From Orobanche coerulescens (lineage: Eukaryota; Streptophyta; Magnoliopsida; Lamiales; Orobanchaceae): a stretch of 64,000 nt of DNA. Positions within the stretch are counted from its first letter, which is position 1, and every line of letters starts with the position of its first letter. The position numbers and the translations under genes were made by a program. Shown one piece after another: positions 56,943 through 64,000 of this stretch. The notes under the pieces were generated by a model, which was given only the letters and a program-made list of their open reading frames with translations, was not told where the DNA came from and did not search any database. The stretch is from assembly GCA_033398695.1 (NCBI GenBank), contig CM065802.1, positions 137,006,096 to 137,070,095 of the forward strand, written 5' to 3'.

Positions 56943-59128
56943 TGTAATACCCGGTTGTAATTCAGTCATTTTTATTCAGTAATTATCAATCAGTAATTGT
57001 CACCCAGTGATTTTCATTCATTAATAATCACTCATTATTCATACTCATTCAATTGTGTTCACCGTTCTGCGTAATATGTGTCATACTCGTACTTTAGCCC
57101 CCTTACTTCTCGAATTCTGTGATTTTTGTACTCGGTGCATCGTTATATGCTGAACTGCTTGTCGAGCAGGGCCGCACGAGCAGGCCGCACGAGCATCTGG
57201 TCGTGTGCGGCGCTCGTGCGTTGCGTCTGGACTAGGCAGGAGACCTAGCGGCCGAGTCAGTGCCGCACGAGCAGGCCGCACGAGCATCTGGTCGTTTGCG
57301 GCGCTCGTGCGTTGCGGCTGGATGGGGCAGGAGGCCCAGTGGTCGAGTCAGTGCTGCACGAGCAGGCCACACGAGTTGCTGCTCGGGTGCGGCGCTCGTG
57401 CGCTAAAAGCAATAGCCGGCAGAAGCCTCACGCACGATCGGACGCACGGACACTTGGTTGTGCGGGTTGATCGTGCGTCCCTGTGACCTATATAAGTGGA
57501 CCGACGGGTTTTCTTTCCTCATTTCCACCACTTCTTCACCTTGGTCCGAGAGAGAGGGTTTGTGGGAGAGATTTTTCATCATCAAACACTGGTGTGTTCG
57601 GATTTCTTCATCTTCGTTCGTTTGTGAAGCTTGGATAGTCGATTTAACACGTATTCACCGGATCGAAGTGTTTGGATCTTCAAAGGTAATTTTTTTTAAA
57701 CATCTTGGATTTCGATTTTGAGTTGGGATATGATGTTTTGGATGTGATAATCATGATATATGAAGTGATATACTTGTGATTATGAATTTTTAAGGATTAT
57801 CATCGGATTAATAGGGATTATTCAAGAACACTTTGAATATTGATTTGGATTTTGGGTTTTTCGATTAGAGGTCAATGTAATCTCGAATTGTGTATTCATT
57901 TTGGATTATTGAGTGTATTGAAGATGTTTTGATGGATTGAATCACTCCTTGGAGGTTTGGTATGGATATAACGGAGGTTTATTGTAAACAATCGAAGATT
58001 GGTTACAACGTGTTCGATATAATGCCCCAATGAACTTGGTTTAGTCGTATAGACGTTTTGAGTTCGTTATATTCGTGTTTGATTCGTATGTTGAACGGAT
58101 TGTTGGCATTTGTGTTATTCAAGGTTGTTCGATCGACCGACATCTCATTTTAGGACGTTGTTCGTGGAAGGACATTCTTCATCAGTGTTGTGTAAGTTAA
58201 TTCTTACTCGGTTAAAAGGATATTCATTCCTTTCGTTGGTGTTCATTCATAATCATAATTCATTCATAATGTATTAACCGTATCGAGACATGTAATTGTC
58301 GAATAATCACTTCATTCACGAGGAACGACGGTTCCAATCATTTCATTGAGCTACCATTCACTTCACTATCATTTTCATCTTGGTGAGTCATTCTTGACTT
58401 TGTCGAATTATTATTTATATTGGTCATTCTCGTTCATATGACCTTCTGGGTTCATATTGCGTGGCCGGGTGCGGATGTGTGGAATTTTTAGTCGGGCACA
58501 CGATGGTCATGTATTGGGTCACCGATACATTGGACTATGCACACGGTAACGTTTACCTCCGTGAGACTAATTAGGTACAAGGACTGGTGTGTCCGGGCAC
58601 TCGTCTTGTACACTTGCACAGAACACTACGGACGTACTACGATTCTCCTCTTCAGCTTAAATTCATAACTAAGGATATTTCATAACTAAAGATATATCAT
58701 GATTGTGTATATTCAACCCTTGAGGATAGTTGTTCTGTGTAACTGACCCCGTTGGGGGATTTTGTTTTCAGGTCATGGCAAGGTAAAAGCATGGGAATAG
58801 AACGTTGACGGCGAGGAGTCCCAGTGATACTAGTAGGGGGCCCCAATCCTTTCAGTCATTCATGTTGTTGTCATTTATTTACCGCTGCAGATTTCCATTT
58901 GGATACTCCGTTTCATTCAGTGTTGTGTATTTTATCTTCATATAAAATATACATGTATTCAGTATTATCTTGGGTGTGTTATAATGAAACTCCTCATCAG
59001 AGTAATTGATGACATAATGTGGTTCGGTACTACAATTATATTATTTAATTCATTAATTTTCATTCGCCTGGTGGGTTCCAGTCGGGGGTCCACGGCACTG
59101 TAATATCCGCCTAGTTTGGGGTGTTACA
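56943..59128 (+). repeat. Y 3' LTR
   Basis: 2186 bp, with the 91-bp repeat at 57171, 57262 and 57353 (2.5 copies) and TATATAAG at 57489-57496. Confidence 0.93.
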
Positions 59129-59133
59129 ATTTC

Positions 59134-59164
59134 GAGGACGAAACTCTTTTTAAGGGGGGGAGTA
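59134..59164 (+). other. X internal tail with polypurine tract, separated by Y
   Basis: GAGGACGAAACTC followed by a G-rich tract is the end of X's internal region. Confidence 0.88.
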
Positions 59165-61027
59165 TGTAATACCCGGTTGTAATTCAGTAATTATCAATCA
59201 GTAATTGTCAATCAATGATTTTCATTCATTAATAATCACTCATCATTCATACTCAGTCAATTGTGTTCACCGTTTGGCGTAATATTTGTCATACTCGTGC
59301 TTTTACCCCCGTACTTCTCGAATTTTGTGATTTTTGTACTCAGTGCATCGTTATAGTTGAAGCGCTTGTCGGCGAGGTGCCGCACGAGACCGTCGCGGCG
59401 CGCGCTGCAGGCGTCTCGGCGCGTGCGCTGATCCCAGGCGGGCAGAGACCAGCCGCCAAGTCGCCGTGCCGCAGCGAGCCACACAAGCAACTGCTCGTGC
59501 GCGGCGCTCGTGTGTTGCGGCTGTACTGGGAAGGAGGCCCAGCGTTCGAGTCAGGGCCGCACGAGCAGGCCACACAAGTTACTGCTCGTGCGCGGCGCTC
59601 ATGCGCTAAGAGCAGTAGCCGGTAGAAGCCTCACGCACGACCGGACACACGGACACTTGGTCGTTCGGGTTGGTCGTGCGTCCCTGTGACCTATATAAGT
59701 GGACCGACGGGTTTTTTCTCATTTTCACCATTTCTTCATCCTACTTCTGAGAGAGAGAGTTTGTGGGAGAGACTTTTCAACATCAATCACTTGAGTACTC
59801 GGTTTTCATCATCTTCATTCGGTTGTGAAGCTTGGATAGTCGATCTAACGCGATTTCTTCGGATCAAAGTGTTTGGATCTTCAAAGGTAATATTCATCAA
59901 ACCTCTTGGATTTCGATTTTGTGTTGAGATATGATGTTTTGGACGTTATAATCATGTTGTATGAAGAGATATACATATGATTATGAGTATGTATGAATAT
60001 TCATCGGATTATTGAAAGGTTATTCAAGAACACTTTGAATATGGAGTTGGTTTTGGGGATTTTCGATTAGTTGTTGTGGAAATCACGAATTTGGATATTC
60101 ATATTGGATTTTTGATTGTATTGAAGATGTTTTGTTAGTTTGAAACACTCCTTGGGGATTTGATATTGGTATAATTGAGTATTGATTGTAAACAATCGAA
60201 GATTGGTTACAACGTGTTCGATATAATGCCCCAATGAACTTGGTTTAGTCGTATCGACGTTTTGAGTTCGTTATATTCGTGTTTGATTCATATGTTGAAC
60301 GGATTGTTGGTAATTGTGTTATTCAAGGTTGTTCGAGCGACCGACATTTCATTTAGGATGTTTGTTCGTGGAAGGACATTGTTCACCGGTGTTGAGTAAG
60401 TTAATTCTTACTCGGTTAAAAGGATTTTCATTCCTTTCGTTGTTGTTCATTCATAATCATAATTCATTCATAATGTATTAACCGTATTGAGACTTGTAAT
60501 TGTCAATTAATCACTTTATTCACGAGGAACGACGTTTCCAATCATTTCATTGAGCTACCATTCATTTCACTATCATTTCATCTCGGTGAGTCAATCTTGA
60601 CTTTGTCGGATTGTTATTCATTATTATTCTTCATGGTCATTCTTGTTCATATGACCTTCTGGGTTCATATTGCGCGGTTGGGTGTGGATGTGTGGGATTT
60701 TTAGTCGGGCACGTGATGGTCATGTGTTGGGTTCACCGACACGTTGGACTGTGCATACGGTAATGTACCTTCGTGAGACTAATTAGGTACAATGGCGGGT
60801 CTGTCCGGACATCCGTCTTGTGCACGTGCACATTCCATTACGGGTGTACTATGATGCCTCCCTTTAGCTTCATTTCATAATTAAGATATATCATGATTGT
60901 GTTTATTCAACTCTTTAGGATTGTTGTTCTGTGTAACTGACCCCGTTTGGGGATATTGTTTTTAGGTCATGGCAAGGCTAAGGCACGGGAAGAGAACGTT
61001 GACGGCGAGGAGTCCCAGTGATACGAG
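59165..61027 (+). repeat. X 3' LTR, truncated by B2
   Basis: It matches the X 5' LTR outside the U3 repeat. The repeat here (59379, 59468, 59556) is diverged in its first unit. TATATAAG is at 59692-59699 and the donor-like site is near 59888. Confidence 0.9.
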
Positions 61028-63447
61028 TGTAATACCCGAGATTTCTGATATGTATTTGAACCTCGTGATACTGTATTTATTTTTGATCTGAGTATTTTCC
61101 TCCGTATTTCATAATCCTGTGTTGTTGAGTGTATGATTTCATGCATGTTGTTCATAATAGCATTTTTGTGCACTTGTAGCGCACGCTAATATCTTAGCAT
61201 TAGCGCGCGCTAATTGAGTTACCTAGCATACGCTACGTATGAGTTGTAGCACGCGCTACACGTAGTCAGCATGATTAAGACAGGTTGGTAGGTGAGATCA
61301 GGCCGCGGATTTCGTAGGGATTATGTCGGGATGAACCTGGATGGCTTTCGGGGAGAGTCGAGTCAACGGTGTTTAGCGCACGCAAATGTTATGAGGCTAG
61401 CGCACGCTAAGTATAGTACAGTGAGGTCAGTGAACTTTCGTTCAGTCGTTAGCGCACACTATAAGTAGTGGTTAACGTACGCTAATCTTTGATCTTAGCG
61501 CACGTAAGGCTATTTATCATATGCTATACCGAGACACGTCAGAGTTGGCAGACTGATATCCCGTTAGCGCATGCTAATTTGAAGGAGTAGCACGCACTAA
61601 TAACCATTTTCTATATATAGGACAACACCCTCCTTCATTTTTAGACTTTCACTTCAACCCATAACATAATTCCGCGACTTTGAGAGCTACCCTCTCCATC
61701 TTCAACCTTCATATCAGCTCCCTAACACATCTTTGAGGACGAAGGGGCTTTGAGGATCGGTGTTCTAGCTTTTGGGCATAGAGTTCATCAAGTATTCCAA
61801 CTTATCCTTACGTTTAAGGTATGCTATGATTCACCAAGCTAGAATTTATGTTCTTAGCTATGTTTTGAGCTTGTTTAGGAAATCATTGGACTAGTTAAAG
61901 ATCTTTTTTATTCCAGCACCATATTTTGGAGATTGGAACCCGATTATACCTTGTTTTTCTTCCATTACTTAGAGTATTGATTTAGGCTCGGTGGATGGAA
62001 ACCTTAGTATCCTTAATTCGTCGGAATAATGAGCATGATTTCAGTTAGATTCTATGAACTCCTTCGATGTTCCACTGATGAAATTCATGTATGTTAGAGG
62101 AATTTGTTTTGACAATATTCTTCATGTTCTTAAGGTTGATAAATCGGCCATGTATTTGAAATCAACCCGTATCACCGTAGTATCGTTTTCCTTGCGTAAT
62201 GCTTGAGCATGCTTATCATCTTGAGTAACGTTTTGTGGAAAATCATCATTGCCGAACTTATGCGAATTTGGAACTTGAATCCCATATTTAAACCCGAAAA
62301 TTTTAATGTCTTGTAAACCCTTAAACTCATAAGCATCGGCACTTCACCTCCGAAATGATCGTTCAACTCTCATGAAGCGTATTATCATTTCCGGTTCAGC
62401 TCTCATTTAATATGCTAACCATGAACCGGCCTTACGTCACTATTTTTCGATTATAATCAAGTTATTCAATGATCATACGTTAGTATCGGGTAGTATGTTA
62501 AGTTCCTTGTAACTCTTTTTGAACAAGGTCCGAGCCTTGCATAGGGGTCGATCGAGGGGCTGTGGCACACGGACACATGACATTCGTTGGAGTATTTTAT
62601 TCTTGCCATTTTCGAGGCAAGTATCTTATGTTGAGTTTGATTTATATTGGAACTTTAATCATGCATACGGTTTTGTTCATATTGTCGAGTATGAGAATTA
62701 TTTCTTGATTTGTCGTAGTATTCGTTATTAATTGTTCGTATTGATGAACATATTGAAATGCATATGTGTATGCATGATTGCATGGTTTATATTGTAAATG
62801 ATCCGAGGGGGTCATGAGGATCTATGCTGAGGGCACTGGATGGAATGTCCACCATGCGTTGGTCCGACGGGATCATCATGTGGATCTATGCTGAGGGCGC
62901 TGGATCGTTGGACGGGTTTTCCACCATGCATTGGTCCGACGGGATCATCATGGGGATCTATACCGAGGGCGCTGGATCGTTGGATTACCCTGTATTGTGT
63001 TGATGGAATCGTGAGGATTCGCATCGTCGGATTCCGATGACGGAAGTCCGTTTTGTATGTTTTATGATGCATTGATGATTTATGTATTATGATACTTGTA
63101 CTAGCATTGTTTTGCTAACCCCTTCAGGGGTGGACATTTGTTTTGATGTTCAGGTAGCCGAGGAGCGGGAAAGTAGCCACAGTACCGACATGACGATGAA
63201 GTGGCTCAGTGATGTGGATTATGTTATTTTGGTTTTATGGTTATTTTCTAGTACTCGAGTGCGCTTATGTTATTGATGCTTTGGAGATGTTTTGTAATAT
63301 TGGACTTATTGACATTGTAGATGGGTTTTCTTTTCATTAATAATGCTTTAATATTATCTTCGCATTCTTCTTAAATTAGCCTTGTAAATTCATATACAAA
63401 GGATTTACGGCGCTGTAATTATTCCGAATATATATCGGGGTGTTACA
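61028..63447 (+). repeat. B2 5' LTR
   Basis: 2420 bp, starts TGTAATACCCGAG and ends GGGGTGTTACA. TATATATA is at 61612-61619. The triple repeat is at about 62811-62992. The second motif cluster of B1 is absent. Confidence 0.92.
61177..61599 (+). promoter_or_regulatory. B2 U3 motif array, TARCGYRCGYTA type
   Basis: Eleven copies lie at 61177, 61201 (perfect palindrome TAGCGCGCGCTA), 61224, 61247, 61374, 61398, 61450, 61473, 61496, 61565 and 61588. The array stops just before the TATA box. Confidence 0.72.
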
Positions 63448-63690
63448 TAATATGGTATCGGAGCTAAGATTCATGGATATCTTGGCAGTTGGGTTTTAGT
63501 TGGGTCTGTTTATGTTAATTGAGTTAAGGGTCGTTTATAACATCACTGCTGAGCCAGCATCGTCGTGTGGACCGTGGTTGTAAGTCTCCAAATCTCAGAT
63601 ACTACCGTTTTATTTAATTTTTATTTTATGAATATTGACGGACTTTCTTTTAGAAATTTTGCCCTGGATATTGAGTATTTGTGTTTACAG
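61819..63690 (+). other. Predicted B2 leader intron
   Basis: The donor TTTAAG/GTATGC is about 207 bp after the TATA box. The acceptor TTGTGTTTACAG lies 1 nt before the gag ATG. The PBS lies inside. Confidence 0.5.
63452..63463 (+). other. B2 primer-binding site
   Basis: TGGTATCGGAGC lies 4-5 nt after the LTR. Confidence 0.85.
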
Positions 63691-63691
63691 T

Positions 63692-64000
63692 ATGTTGAGG
63701 GGAGGTCGGGGATGCGGACGTGGTCGAGGACGCGGACGTGGTAATGCGAGACAGGAGGATTCGGCGTCTACCCTAGAATTATCGGCTAGTCGAACCGATT
63801 CCCATTTGGGAGGACAGCAGGGATCAGCAAATAATAACGCAGATCCTAACGTGCCTGGAGTGCTTCAACAGGTGGTTGCTCAGATAAACCAGTTTGCTCA
63901 GGTTGTTGATTACATGCAGACGGCGATAGGACAGCAGCATAACGAGGATAAACGGGGAGACAAATGGCTTACTGAGGTGGTCAAATTGCACCCTCCAAAA
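63692..64000 (+). CDS. B2 gag, N-terminal part (continues past the window)
   Basis: The ATG at 63692 opens a frame without stops to the window end (about 103 codons). It begins MLRGGRGCGRGRGRGRGN, with a longer Arg-Gly tract than B1, caused by a short tandem gain. It then has ADPNVPGVLQQVVAQINQFA and GDKWLTEVVKLHPPK, matching B1 up to the start of the capsid domain. The basic RG tract may bind RNA. Whether the whole gag is intact cannot be seen. Confidence 0.85.
   Translation, partial: MLRGGRGCGRGRGRGRGNARQEDSASTLELSASRTDSHLGGQQGSANNNADPNVPGVLQQVVAQINQFAQVVDYMQTAIGQQHNEDKRGDKWLTEVVKLHPPK

Larger units (their letters stand above)
49782..59128 (+). mobile_element. Y: sister gypsy element nested in X
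   Basis: LTRs 49782-52067 and 56943-59128 flank an internal region like that of X. The flanking pentamers GTTTC (49777-49781) and ATTTC (59129-59133) form a TSD with one change. Removing Y rejoins X's TAGTTTC to GAGGACGAAACTC, exactly the sequence Y itself has before its 3' LTR (56907-56922). This supports nesting rather than tandem recombination. Confidence 0.9.
42752..61027 (+). mobile_element. X: Tekay-like Ty3/gypsy chromovirus, split by Y and cut by B2
   Basis: LTR 42752-44928, internal 44929-49781, then Y (49782-59128), then the last 31 bp of the internal region with PPT (59134-59164) and 3' LTR 59165-61027. The 3' LTR is cut by B2 at about 85% of its length. The two X LTRs share variants around the TATA box (GGGTTTTTTCTCATTTTCA) that the Y LTRs lack. 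Pol includes a C-terminal chromodomain. Gag lacks the capsid region. Confidence 0.88.
61028..64000 (+). mobile_element. B2: second family-B gypsy element, runs off the window
   Basis: LTR 61028-63447, PBS and the gag start are present. It interrupts X's 3' LTR after ATACGAG. The TSD partner is off-window. The LTR differs strongly from B1's in places but keeps the motif array, TATA position and gag start. Confidence 0.92.

Noticed and set aside
42752..61027. Tandem LTR-internal-LTR-internal-LTR array by unequal recombination
   Set aside because: LTR variants pair 1 with 4 and 2 with 3, a 5-bp TSD flanks the inner element and the outer tail resumes after it, so nesting explains it better.
1..64000. 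A host plant gene, CRISPR array, or bacterial operon
   Set aside because: All recognisable protein domains belong to transposable elements; repeats are LTRs, minisatellites or motif arrays, not spacer-repeat arrays.

Overview
This window is a stack of nested plant transposable elements with no recognisable host gene. Several features point to an angiosperm nuclear genome: LTR-retrotransposon primer-binding sites of the tRNA-iMet type (TGGTATCRGAGC), Ty1/copia and Tekay-like Ty3/gypsy pol domains with a chromodomain, hAT DNA transposons, a TRIM and an Au-like SINE tail. It is probably a eudicot, but I cannot name a species. No rRNA, tRNA or CRISPR array was seen.

Layout. (1) 1-22877: a plus-strand copia element (Cop1; its 5' LTR is mostly off-window). 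A 12.7 kb minus-strand SIRE-like copia (Cop2, 2608-15315, TSD GGAAT) sits in its gag. A deleted hAT transposon (hAT1, 17044-19909, 8-bp TSD) sits in its integrase. (2) 22878-30057: remnants. These are a minus-strand copia LTR and leader (Cop3a), a non-autonomous hAT with an Au-like SINE tail (hAT2), a TRIM arranged LTR-internal-LTR-internal, and two gypsy LTR fragments in opposite orientation (family D). (3) 30058-42751: a plus-strand relative of Cop3a (Cop3b), split by a young Tekay-like gypsy (B1, 31606-40180, TSD GAGGT) that has lost its whole integrase. (4) 42752-61027: gypsy element X, with sister element Y (49782-59128) inserted about 30 bp before the end of X's internal region. (5) 61028-64000: a second family-B gypsy (B2) inserted in X's 3' LTR and running off the window.

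Every pol gene carries stops, frameshifts or catalytic losses, so nothing here looks autonomous. X and Y share the same loss of the Gag capsid region and the same 56-bp minisatellite between protease and RT. B1 lacks integrase yet has LTRs of equal length (2395 bp each) and a perfect TSD. Both cases suggest mobilisation in trans.

The most unusual signals are regulatory. In families A (X, Y), B and Cop1, gag begins 0-1 nt after a CAG preceded by pyrimidines, and a good splice donor lies inside the LTR, about 200 bp after the TATA box in A and B. A spliced gag mRNA would therefore lack the PBS. The U3 of family B carries many copies of a 12-bp self-complementary motif (consensus TARCGYRCGYTA). 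The U3 of family A carries a 91-bp GC-rich foldback tandem repeat whose copy number differs between the two LTRs of one insertion.
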